From the NCBI GenBank assembly GCA_013203015.1, contig JABMPO010000284.1, positions 1-5,913 of the forward strand: DNA of 5,913 nt, read 5' to 3'. Below are positions 1 to 5,913 of this stretch, piece after piece. Made by a program: the position numbers and the translations under genes. How positions within the stretch are numbered: position 1 is the stretch's first letter; every line of letters starts with the position of its first letter. Under the pieces are notes generated by a model. The model was not told the origin of the DNA, ran no database searches, and worked only from the letters and a program-made list of their open reading frames with translations. The DNA comes from Fidelibacterota bacterium. GTDB taxonomy: Bacteria; Fidelibacterota; Marinisomatia; Marinisomatales; TCS56.

Positions 1-1
1 A

Positions 2-1792
2 AATCTGCTAACCATTTACTTTGCCAGGGCCACCGGTGTAGCATTAATTCCCAAATCTGGCGATGACCCCATCAAGGTTGAGCGAACTATCGCCGCTACC
101 CTGTTCGGCCAACCTTTATCGGATTACATGTACTTTACACAGAGTGAGGATCCCGGTGGTGGTCCGTATACCGATGGGTCGGTCAGTTTTGGCAATAACG
201 ATGTTTTAGAAGGCAAGGTTCATACCAATGGGCATATTAACATTAGCGCTTTTGGTTGCCCTGAATTTACTGGCGAGGAATTAAGTAGTGTTGGTTCTGT
301 CGAAGGAATCTCCTGGGGTATGTGCGACTCCAGTATTTTTTCCGGAGCATGGGACGATTCAGCTAAAAAAATTACCTATCCACCGGTTTTTTCAGTAAAT
401 CTGGTGAAAAACAGTGCCGATTTTACCTTTACTGCTGATGATTTATTATATCGGTCCAATAAAAAAGATTCACTGATCATGACCGAGATCGAATTCGTGT
501 CCAATGGTTTTAAAGTCAAGCAATGGCCGTATGTGATACCACCTCTGGGCGCAGATGGAGCTAATCCCATAACCTATTTATGGGATACTGATACTACGTT
601 ATTTGCTGTTGATGACCGCCGAATCGGTTTTGGCGATGGATTTCATCCCACTAATGGTTACTTTCTGGTTGATACCGTAGTCGCTACCATTCACGATAAA
701 GATGGCAACGATGTTTTCAATGAACTGAATCAGTACGTTGACGGCGATACATTATTTGTTTCATCAGCATCGCCGGATTCAAATAAAGTATGGTATGGAG
801 TTATTCAAAATATTTCAGCATCTCCATCCCGGTTTGTATTCACGGTTCAGTTTGAATCACAATTTTTCCCTAATGGCAGTCAAGGTTTTTATCAGGGTGA
901 GGAAGTGATTTTCCATTATTTGGCTGCGTCTGTTGGCGGCCCCAGACAGAAATTTGAAAACTATCATAGCCATCCTAATGATGGGCACAGCATATGTACT
1001 TCCGACGGCTTTCACCATTTTGATTTTGATCCGCCAGCCGCTATGGAAGATTATATTTTTCCGCCTACTACATTTCATGTTACAGGTCCTAAGATTATTT
1101 ATGTGCGGAAAGGTCAGGTGCGCGTAAAAGGGGTTGTAGATGGACAGTACACTATCGTTACTGACGGACCAACCGAATACCGTCGTCACGACAATTCTCA
1201 GTGGGATGTTTGTTATAATAATATCTGGTTGATTGACGATATTGTTTACCAGGATTCCAATCCCATCACTGGCGCAGTAGTGCCCCTTTCACCTCATCGA
1301 TTGGGATTAATTTCCGGTGCGAATGTTATTATTGCCAATACTGAAGCGAATGGCTGGAAAAATCGGGCTACTGATTTTGATATCAAGATTAATGCCGCAA
1401 TTATGGCCCTTGATGAATCATTTGTCTGCCATTACTGGCAAAATACCTTGTCTGATTATCATAGCCCCAATGCCGGTGTTCCGGACTTGTCGCTGGCTGA
1501 TGGACGCGGTCCCTGGAGAGCTACATCGGGTCTTGGGGCTCCGACCTATACCGGAGTCAGTGATATTCGTGGCGTAGTAAATCTGTGGGGCTCGATCATT
1601 CAATTGAAACGCGGTTACATGAAGCGCAATAACCCGGGTCCCTATTCAGCCTATCCAGGTGTTGGTTATGACAAGAATTACAATTTTGATTATAATCTGT
1701 GGATTTATCCTCCTCCGAAATTTCCTATATCCACGGATGATAAAGGCGATGTTATCCTCGTAATGAATTCCTATCGAGAGATAAAAAAATAG
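2..1792 (+). CDS. Large PilX/DUF4900-like minor pilin or surface protein, 5'-truncated
   Basis: The reading frame is open from base 2 to the TAG at 1790-1792, giving 596 visible residues; the true start lies upstream. The first in-frame ATG (128) is internal, because coding-like sequence continues before it. The visible N-terminal part contains a GxVHTNGxIxI motif (V at 218, HTNG at 221-232). The C-terminal third has a repetitive beta-strand pattern: IIYVRKGQVRVKG (about 1094-1132), NIWLIDDIVY (about 1220-1249), LGLISGANVIIAN (about 1301-1339), RGVVNLWGSIIQLKRGY and a Tyr/Asp/Pro-rich end (about 1667-1727). From memory, these features are typical of proteins annotated as DUF4900 or PilX-like, which usually begin with a type IV prepilin leader; that part is not visible here. 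Its place directly before pilMNOP and the secretin suggests export or display by the pilus machine. A His-rich patch lies at 965-1018. The family call is moderate and the molecular function is unknown. An adhesin or tip protein is an inference. Confidence 0.75.
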   Translation, partial: NLLTIYFARATGVALIPKSGDDPIKVERTIAATLFGQPLSDYMYFTQSEDPGGGPYTDGSVSFGNNDVLEGKVHTNGHINISAFGCPEFTGEELSSVGSVEGISWGMCDSSIFSGAWDDSAKKITYPPVFSVNLVKNSADFTFTADDLLYRSNKKDSLIMTEIEFVSNGFKVKQWPYVIPPLGADGANPITYLWDTDTTLFAVDDRRIGFGDGFHPTNGYFLVDTVVATIHDKDGNDVFNELNQYVDGDTLFVSSASPDSNKVWYGVIQNISASPSRFVFTVQFESQFFPNGSQGFYQGEEVIFHYLAASVGGPRQKFENYHSHPNDGHSICTSDGFHHFDFDPPAAMEDYIFPPTTFHVTGPKIIYVRKGQVRVKGVVDGQYTIVTDGPTEYRRHDNSQWDVCYNNIWLIDDIVYQDSNPITGAVVPLSPHRLGLISGANVIIANTEANGWKNRATDFDIKINAAIMALDESFVCHYWQNTLSDYHSPNAGVPDLSLADGRGPWRATSGLGAPTYTGVSDIRGVVNLWGSIIQLKRGYMKRNNPGPYSAYPGVGYDKNYNFDYNLWIYPPPKFPISTDDKGDVILVMNSYREIKK

Positions 1793-1820
1793 TCCTGGTA
1801 ACGTCGACAAAGTATATATC

Positions 1821-1830
1821 TGATTAATCA
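1821..1830. repeat. 10-bp perfect palindrome upstream of pilM
   Basis: TGATTAATCA reads identically on both strands. It lies in the 62-bp spacer between the stop of the upstream gene and the pilM start, ending 10 bases before the pilM Shine-Dalgarno. It could be a regulator half-site pair, but it is AT-rich and short enough to occur by chance. It does not match the FNR/CRP spacing (here the TGAT/ATCA arms are only 2 bases apart). No convincing -35/-10 pair was identified beside it. Confidence 0.25.
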
Positions 1831-1840
1831 CTCTTTACAA

Positions 1841-1844
1841 AGGA
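1841..1844 (+). promoter_or_regulatory. Ribosome binding site of pilM, supports GTG start
   Basis: AGGA lies 10 bases before the GTG at 1855. An in-frame stop (TAA, 1825-1827) lies upstream and no other start codon falls between it and 1855, so GTG is the only sensible start. A nearby ATG at 1847 is in another frame and meets a stop after five codons. Confidence 0.7.
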
Positions 1845-1854
1845 AAATGAATAC

Positions 1855-2910
1855 GTGTTTTTAGGATTAGATATTGGGCGGCAATACGTAAAGGCGGTCG
1901 TGCTTGAAAAAATTAAAGATGGCCACAAGATTCTGGGCACCGGTATTCGCTCGGTTCCGGATCCAAATAAAGCCTATGACCCGGAAACAGCCAATAAAAC
2001 ACTTTGGTCAATGGCGATCAAAGAGTTATTGCGGGAAATGAAACTTAAGCCCAATCGGGTACGCAATCTGGTTACAGCGATTGGGGGGTCAAATATCAGC
2101 ATCAAGCAAATCAGTACCCTGGACATGCCTGATGATGAATTGTACAGCGCTATGACATTTGAAGCCAGAAAGCACATTGCCATGGATGGCAGTGACGCGA
2201 TTATTGATTATCAGATTTTAGGGTCTAATCCAAAGGAAGTTGATAAAATAGATATTGCATTGGTTGCCTGTACGAAAAAGGTTCTAACTGGTCACATGGA
2301 TTTGTTAAAAGAAGTGGGGTTACGGCCAGGCTGGGTGGATGCGGATCCCATTGCATTGTCCAACGCCTTTTTCTCATCGCGGGAACTGCCTGATGAAGGG
2401 GCGGTTGTTTTACTTGATGTTGGCTCTGAATCCAGCGCTCTTGTTGTACGAGGGAAAAATGATCCTTTTTTCACTAGAGATATTCCCATTGGCAGCTATC
2501 ATTTTGTGCGGGCGGTTTCCGACGCCCTTTCATTGGACTACATGGCAGCCCAGGATGAATTATACAAGACCGGTGTCCGAAGTGTTAAAAAACCGGTTAG
2601 TGACGAAGAAGCAGGTATTGCAGTTGACGAACGTACTGTTATTGATAATTTTGTTGAGGATGTGCGTCGGACACTGCGATACTATGCCAAAACAACCAGC
2701 CAAAGCTTCTTCCTGAAAATCTTTCTAAGCGGCGGAGCCAGCACAACACCGGGTTTAGCCCGTTATTTTCAGGAAAAATTGAATATTGAGACGACATTGT
2801 TCAACCCGTTCGAAAAGATCAATGGAGCCGATAAGATGACCATTCTCAACCCCCAGCAATACGCAATAGCTACCGGTCTGGCAATCCGGGGAGGGCTCAC
2901 CATTGAATAA
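1855..2910 (+). CDS. pilM: Type IV pilus assembly protein PilM, actin-like ATPase fold
   Basis: The 351-residue protein has the usual PilM length. It is a predicted cytoplasmic member of the FtsA/actin-like superfamily, with no signal peptide or membrane helix. Nucleotide-binding motifs are visible in order: phosphate-1 GLDIG (residues 4-8), phosphate-2 LLDVGSESS (186-194) and the adenosine-type motif LSGGAS (291-296). Residues about 68-120 match the PilM 1C-type region, with LDMPDDEL (89-96), EARKHIAM (103-110) and IIDYQIL (116-122). In characterised systems PilM binds ATP and the cytoplasmic N-terminal tail of PilN, linking the motor to the membrane alignment complex. The start is GTG. The gene is followed by pilN with an 8-bp overlap, implying translational coupling. 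Arg9 follows the phosphate-1 DIG where small polar residues are common in relatives; the effect is unknown. The call rests on motifs plus gene order and is secure. Confidence 0.95.
   Translation: MFLGLDIGRQYVKAVVLEKIKDGHKILGTGIRSVPDPNKAYDPETANKTLWSMAIKELLREMKLKPNRVRNLVTAIGGSNISIKQISTLDMPDDELYSAMTFEARKHIAMDGSDAIIDYQILGSNPKEVDKIDIALVACTKKVLTGHMDLLKEVGLRPGWVDADPIALSNAFFSSRELPDEGAVVLLDVGSESSALVVRGKNDPFFTRDIPIGSYHFVRAVSDALSLDYMAAQDELYKTGVRSVKKPVSDEEAGIAVDERTVIDNFVEDVRRTLRYYAKTTSQSFFLKIFLSGGASTTPGLARYFQEKLNIETTLFNPFEKINGADKMTILNPQQYAIATGLAIRGGLTIE
2890..2894 (+). promoter_or_regulatory. Ribosome binding site of pilN inside pilM, decides TTG start
   Basis: GGAGG, within a run GGGGAGGG (2888-2895), lies 8 bases before the TTG at 2903. 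This strong Shine-Dalgarno at good spacing supports the rare TTG start; the next in-frame ATG falls inside the membrane helix. Confidence 0.75.
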
Positions 2911-3508
2911 ATATATAGTCATCAACCTGAACCAAGCTGAAAGCCGGGAGAGCAAAATTGAACGCTGGAAAGAGCACGGTAAATGGGTTGTATTCGGTAT
3001 TTATATGGTTTTACTGACGTTTGCCTGTGCTCTGATTTTATATATCAATTTTAGTTATAAAAGTATGATTGCCGATAAAAAGCAGCAGATTATTGAGGTT
3101 GAAAGTGAAATGGAGCGGCTGCGGCACGTTGGTAAAAATCTGTCGAAAGATAATATTCTCGGTCTCGCTGAACTTGAGGACAATCGTATCTTGTGGGCGC
3201 GGAATCTGGAATTATTAGGCGCCATGACGCCGGACGATATGAGTTTAACGGGATTACGGTATGCCAAGAACAAATTGACAATCGTTGGTATCGCTGTGAT
3301 TTATGAGGGTGAGAAAGAGTTTGATATTGTCAATTCATTTGTGCGAACCCTGAAGAATAATGTAGAATTTGCCAACGAATTTACCCGTATCAGGTTCAGC
3401 TCTTTTGCACGACAGGATTTTCGAGGTCAAGACATCGTGCAATTTCAGGTTGAGGCCACACTCAAACGTGCTACTCAAAGCGAAAAAGAAAGCCGTTATC
3501 GGAGCTAA
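2903..3508 (+). CDS. pilN: Type IV pilus inner-membrane alignment protein PilN
   Basis: The 201-residue protein has the PilN layout. A short cytoplasmic tail carries a VINLN motif (residues 6-10), matching the INLLP-like segment that in known systems docks onto PilM. It is followed by a basic stretch and one membrane helix (about 27-50). Next comes a charged, heptad-like helix (about 52-80), likely a coiled coil, and then a periplasmic region (about 100-190) with the alternating helix/strand pattern expected of the PilN ferredoxin-like fold, including FVRTLKNNVEF and a closing strand VQFQVEATLK. It should pair with PilO to form the periplasmic alignment subcomplex. The start is TTG, chosen for the strong ribosome binding site and because it places the INLN motif at the N-terminus. 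It overlaps pilM by 8 bp, and pilO starts 8 bases after its stop. Sequence alone is weakly conserved in this family; gene order makes the call firm. Confidence 0.92.
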   Translation: MNKYIVINLNQAESRESKIERWKEHGKWVVFGIYMVLLTFACALILYINFSYKSMIADKKQQIIEVESEMERLRHVGKNLSKDNILGLAELEDNRILWARNLELLGAMTPDDMSLTGLRYAKNKLTIVGIAVIYEGEKEFDIVNSFVRTLKNNVEFANEFTRIRFSSFARQDFRGQDIVQFQVEATLKRATQSEKESRYRS

Positions 3509-3516
3509 ACTGAATT

Positions 3517-4089
3517 ATGAATAGAAATAGTATTTTTTTACTAGGACTGGTAGTTTTAACACTATTATTCTGGATCGAAGTCAAGGCTGTTCTTGGAGAT
3601 AAAGCCAATACTTTTATGAACCTGGAAGATGATCTGACAGATCTGAATGAGCAATTGATCAGCGCTCAGATATTAGCTAATAAACTAGATCGTGTGTACA
3701 GCCTTTTTGAAAAGAATCTGGCCTTGTCCGCTAAAGATTCACTGGCCGAAGATGCTTCCATGCCGTTCATGAATGATCTCACGAGAATGATGGATGATCT
3801 GGAGATTACGCTAATCAGTATCAAGCCTAAAAAGCGGATCGATAAAAATGATCATATTATTTCACCCTACGAATTATTGCTGAATTGCAGTTATGACCAA
3901 TTGGGGAAATTTATCACCGAGATTGAGCGGTCTCCGCGTCTGGTTGGAATTGATGAATTTTTCATAAAAAACGGTGTTGAGCGGTTGAAAAGCAATACTA
4001 GCGAGTCAATCCTTGAAAGACAGGATGTGGAACTGAAACTGTATACTTTGACGTTGGTAAAAAATTATAAACGGGATCCCTATGAATAG
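3517..4089 (+). CDS. pilO: Type IV pilus inner-membrane alignment protein PilO
   Basis: This 190-residue protein has a very short cytoplasmic tail, one membrane helix (about 6-22), an acidic, leucine-rich coiled-coil segment (about 28-70) and a periplasmic domain (about 82-182). The segment YDQLGKFITEIERSPRLVGI (126-145) matches the PilO signature in which a helix (Fxxxxxxxxrlv) precedes a strand; the closing strand is VELKLYTLTLV. In known systems PilO forms heterodimers with PilN and contacts PilP, transmitting mechanical state between the motor and the secretin. The ATG at 3517 has GGAG at 3501-3504, a rather long 12-base spacing, so translation may depend partly on ribosomes arriving from pilN, whose stop is 8 bases upstream. 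The last 8 bases overlap the next gene. The family diverges strongly, so the PilO name rests on layout and position together. Confidence 0.9.
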   Translation: MNRNSIFLLGLVVLTLLFWIEVKAVLGDKANTFMNLEDDLTDLNEQLISAQILANKLDRVYSLFEKNLALSAKDSLAEDASMPFMNDLTRMMDDLEITLISIKPKKRIDKNDHIISPYELLLNCSYDQLGKFITEIERSPRLVGIDEFFIKNGVERLKSNTSESILERQDVELKLYTLTLVKNYKRDPYE

Positions 4090-4600
4090 TCGAAGTCGGA
4101 CCATCTGGTATTTGCTAATACTCCTCACCAGTCTGTCATTGATAATTTCGGTAGTTGTGGCTTTTCCAATCAATCGTGACTGGCAAAAAGCGCGCGTCCG
4201 TGCAGCGGTGGAGTTATTTGGTACTGATAAAGAATTGGAAGATGTAATTGAGTTTTTGGAACAACGGCTTGAACGGCGTAATAATTACCAGTTCTCACTG
4301 GAGAATGAACCGCTGCGTCTGACTAATGTCGTTTACCTGTATGGCGGATCAGGTTTTGCCTATCGCATGCGCAAAAAGGATAAATTGAGAGTAACTGCCA
4401 TTATCGATGGAAAAATTCAACAGGCATTGATTCTCTACGATAGACAAAATTATACCGTCACTGTTGGTGATTCAGTGGGTGGTGGAGAAGTAATCTGGAT
4501 CGATTCGGATGAAGTCGTAATTGTAAATGGCGATAAAGAAATGCATTATCAATTGTCGGGTCTGCTGATTCCCAGTACACCAGTCAAAGCGAAGAATTGA
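4082..4600 (+). CDS. pilP: PilP/GspC-like secretin-coupling protein, membrane-anchored
   Basis: The 172-residue protein starts with a single hydrophobic helix (about 8-28) flanked by basic residues. A predicted periplasmic helix (about 34-66) follows, then an NEPLRL motif (75-80) like the segment that precedes the beta domain in PilP/GspC proteins. The compact beta domain (about 99-162) contains ALILYDRQNYTVTVGDSV, GGEVIWI and DEVVIVNGD, matching the Gly-Asp pattern of the PilP/GspC homology region that binds the secretin N0 domain. Classical PilP is a lipoprotein; here no lipobox cysteine exists (the protein has no Cys), so it is a bitopic membrane protein, as in GspC. The ATG overlaps the end of pilO by 8 bp and has only a weak GGGA (4073-4076) before it, pointing to coupled translation. 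The homology-region call is good; whether PilP or GspC is the better name is open, and the pilMNO context favours PilP. Confidence 0.82.
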   Translation: MNSRSRTIWYLLILLTSLSLIISVVVAFPINRDWQKARVRAAVELFGTDKELEDVIEFLEQRLERRNNYQFSLENEPLRLTNVVYLYGGSGFAYRMRKKDKLRVTAIIDGKIQQALILYDRQNYTVTVGDSVGGGEVIWIDSDEVVIVNGDKEMHYQLSGLLIPSTPVKAKN

Positions 4601-4605
4601 AGGAG
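4600..4605 (+). promoter_or_regulatory. Ribosome binding site of the secretin gene
   Basis: AAGGAG begins on the last base of the pilP-like stop codon and lies 11 bases before the ATG at 4617. An in-frame TGA at 4608-4610 excludes any earlier start. Confidence 0.75.
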
Positions 4606-4616
4606 CTTGAACTCAA

Positions 4617-5913
4617 ATGAACCGTAGTATTTCAATCTTTATATTAACATTTAGCATTTGTTGCAGCGGATTGTACAGCCAGGGCACCGAAACAGTGGCA
4701 GCCCAAGAATATAATAATCCCACGTTGATCACAATCCATGCTGAAGATGCCTATCTACCAAGCATCCTTTCAATATTGGCCGATGAAAGTGGTTATAATA
4801 TTGTAACCGGCGCCAATGTCAATAAACAGGATCAGATATCGATTCATCTTGATGATGTTCCCATTGAGCAGGCCATCAACCTGGTGGTTCGTGCTGTGGG
4901 CTTGAGCTATGAAGTAGTAGGGCATTCATTTCTAATTGCGGATCCCAAGAAACTTGCCAAAGAAGTAGGCATCACATCGCGGGTAGTTGAACTGAAATAC
5001 GCTGACGCCAGTGAAGTAAAACAACTACTGAGCGATTTATCAAAGCAGATTCAGGTTGATATCTCCGGCAATAAAATGCTGGTTAACGCCAGTCCCAAGA
5101 AAATCGCCGAAATCCTGGACGTCGTCAGACAGATCGACGTGCCCGCCATTCAAATTCAATTGGAATGCCGGTTAATTGAAATCGGTGTGGATGACGAAGA
5201 AAATCTGGGAATTGATTGGGATAAACTCAGCAAGTACAGTACAATACTGGCGGAAAATGGTGTTCCTCCTTTCGAAGGAGCTGGCAGCGATGTTCATGGG
5301 ATTAGCCGTGCCTACGGACCATATGGTGATCGATCCGAAGATATGTCCGAAGATGATTTGAATATGTTACCGGATAAACTTCAGTTTAACCGGTTGTACT
5401 GGAATGAACTTAACGACCAGAATATAATCCCCCATAATTTTTCCCGGCAGATGCAGGCGCTTGACGTGACATTGGATATGTTAATCAAAGAAAATAAAGC
5501 GGAGATTCTAGCTAATACCAAACTGGTGACTTTAAACGGCCGTGAAGCCGAAATCAAGATGATCGATATTGTTCCCTACATCCTCAGTTCCGGTGGCGTT
5601 GGAGGTCAGGTCCAGGTTCAGCGCGAAGAAGTTGGTGTAAAACTGGCGATTCTGCCCACAGTAAATACCGATGGCTATATTACAGTTCGAGTGATGCCGG
5701 AAGTATCGACCATATTTGAATTTATCGGTCCCGACAAGAATATCCCCCGTGTTAAGAGCCGCCAGTCATCTACGACAATCCGGGTACAAGACGGCGAAAC
5801 CATTATCATCGGCGGACTGATCAGCCGGGATAAAAAAGTTACCGAATGGAAATTCCCCGGCTTATACAAGCTACCCTGGCTCGGGAAAAAACTATTTACC
5901 AGCAAAGATATAA
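4617..5913 (+). CDS. pilQ: Outer-membrane secretin, PilQ/GspD family, 3'-truncated by window end
   Basis: The frame is open from ATG 4617 to the right edge (432 full codons, no stop). It begins with a signal peptide (about residues 1-21, hydrophobic core SIFILTFSICC). An STN/N0 domain follows (about 37-108, with IPxEQAINLVVRAVGLSYEV-like text at 82-100), then an N1-type secretin_N domain (about 121-177, VVELKYADASEVKQLLSDL), the linker ending GIDW (198-201) and the secretin core (about 288-432). The core shows AEILANTKLVTLNGREAEI, IVPYI (328-332), EEVGVKLAILPTV (337-349), the SRQSSTTIRVQDGETIIIGGL stretch (391-411) and LPWLGKKLF, the usual lead-in to the last strands. In related proteins 12-15 copies form the gated outer-membrane channel for the pilus. 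No AMIN peptidoglycan-binding domain or N2/N3 repeats are visible, so it is a short secretin. Probably a few tens of residues are missing. Operon context favours PilQ over GspD. Confidence 0.95.
   Translation, partial: MNRSISIFILTFSICCSGLYSQGTETVAAQEYNNPTLITIHAEDAYLPSILSILADESGYNIVTGANVNKQDQISIHLDDVPIEQAINLVVRAVGLSYEVVGHSFLIADPKKLAKEVGITSRVVELKYADASEVKQLLSDLSKQIQVDISGNKMLVNASPKKIAEILDVVRQIDVPAIQIQLECRLIEIGVDDEENLGIDWDKLSKYSTILAENGVPPFEGAGSDVHGISRAYGPYGDRSEDMSEDDLNMLPDKLQFNRLYWNELNDQNIIPHNFSRQMQALDVTLDMLIKENKAEILANTKLVTLNGREAEIKMIDIVPYILSSGGVGGQVQVQREEVGVKLAILPTVNTDGYITVRVMPEVSTIFEFIGPDKNIPRVKSRQSSTTIRVQDGETIIIGGLISRDKKVTEWKFPGLYKLPWLGKKLFTSKDI

Noticed and set aside
857..1189. 110-residue open frame on the - strand
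   Set aside because: It lies wholly opposite the well-supported surface-protein gene, has no ribosome binding site that I could see and no recognisable domain; it is a shadow frame.
1793..1854. Possible terminator or promoter in the spacer before pilM
   Set aside because: No GC-rich hairpin followed by a T run is present, and no -35/-10 pair with proper spacing could be defended; the AT-rich words there are expected by chance.
1847..1864. ATG between the pilM RBS and the GTG start
   Set aside because: It is in a different frame and reaches TAG after five codons; too short to be a credible leader peptide without further evidence.
2339..2716. 125-residue + strand open frame inside pilM
   Set aside because: It is out of frame with pilM, whose motifs run through the whole interval; composition is that of a shadow frame.
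4656..4664. Cys-Cys in the secretin signal peptide as a lipobox
   Set aside because: The residues before each Cys (Ser-Ile, Ile-Cys) do not fit the usual L-(A/S)-(G/A)-C pattern, so an ordinary signal peptide is more likely.
5176..5361. 61-residue + strand open frame inside the secretin
   Set aside because: The secretin frame is continuous here and carries domain signatures on both sides.
5911..5913. Terminal TAA at the window edge as the secretin stop
   Set aside because: It is out of frame with the secretin (codon boundaries put ATA at 5910-5912), and the family's final strands have not yet been reached.

Overview
The window holds most of a type IV pilus (T4P) assembly operon. Six genes lie head to tail on the + strand and almost no DNA is left unused. 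In order they are: the C-terminal 596 residues of a large PilX/DUF4900-like minor-pilin or cell-surface protein (start lies upstream of the window); pilM (actin-like cytoplasmic ATPase fold); pilN and pilO (bitopic inner-membrane alignment proteins); a pilP/gspC-like protein anchored by a membrane helix; and a pilQ/gspD-type outer-membrane secretin that runs off the right edge before its stop codon.

Layout: 2-1792 is the surface/minor-pilin-like protein. A 62-bp spacer follows, with a ribosome binding site and a 10-bp perfect palindrome. pilM occupies 1855-2910 (GTG start). pilN occupies 2903-3508 (TTG start, 8-bp overlap with pilM). pilO occupies 3517-4089, the pilP-like gene 4082-4600 (8-bp overlap with pilO), and the secretin 4617 to the window end. 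The overlaps and short gaps imply one transcript with translational coupling. No tRNA, rRNA, CRISPR array, insertion sequence or convincing terminator was seen, and no gene-free stretch reaches 300 bp.

How the parts fit: by analogy with characterised T4P systems, PilM sits in the cytoplasm and binds the N-terminal tail of PilN. PilN and PilO pair through their coiled coils and ferredoxin-like periplasmic domains. The PilP-like protein links this platform to the N0/N1 domains of the secretin, through which the pilus leaves the cell. The large upstream protein is plausibly a substrate of the machine (minor pilin, tip protein or adhesin). Motor ATPases (PilB/PilT), PilC, the major pilin and the prepilin peptidase are not in this window.

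Organism: a secretin implies a bacterium with an outer membrane. The base composition looks moderately AT-rich. The secretin is short (N0-N1-core, no AMIN domain), the PilP-like protein has no lipobox, and a DUF4900-like protein sits next to pilMNOPQ. Together these fit a lineage distant from the Proteobacteria, such as the FCB superphylum (Marinimicrobia, Calditrichota, Cloacimonadota and relatives). That placement is an inference of low confidence. The system is recognisable rather than wholly new; the interest lies in its variations and in the undescribed surface protein.
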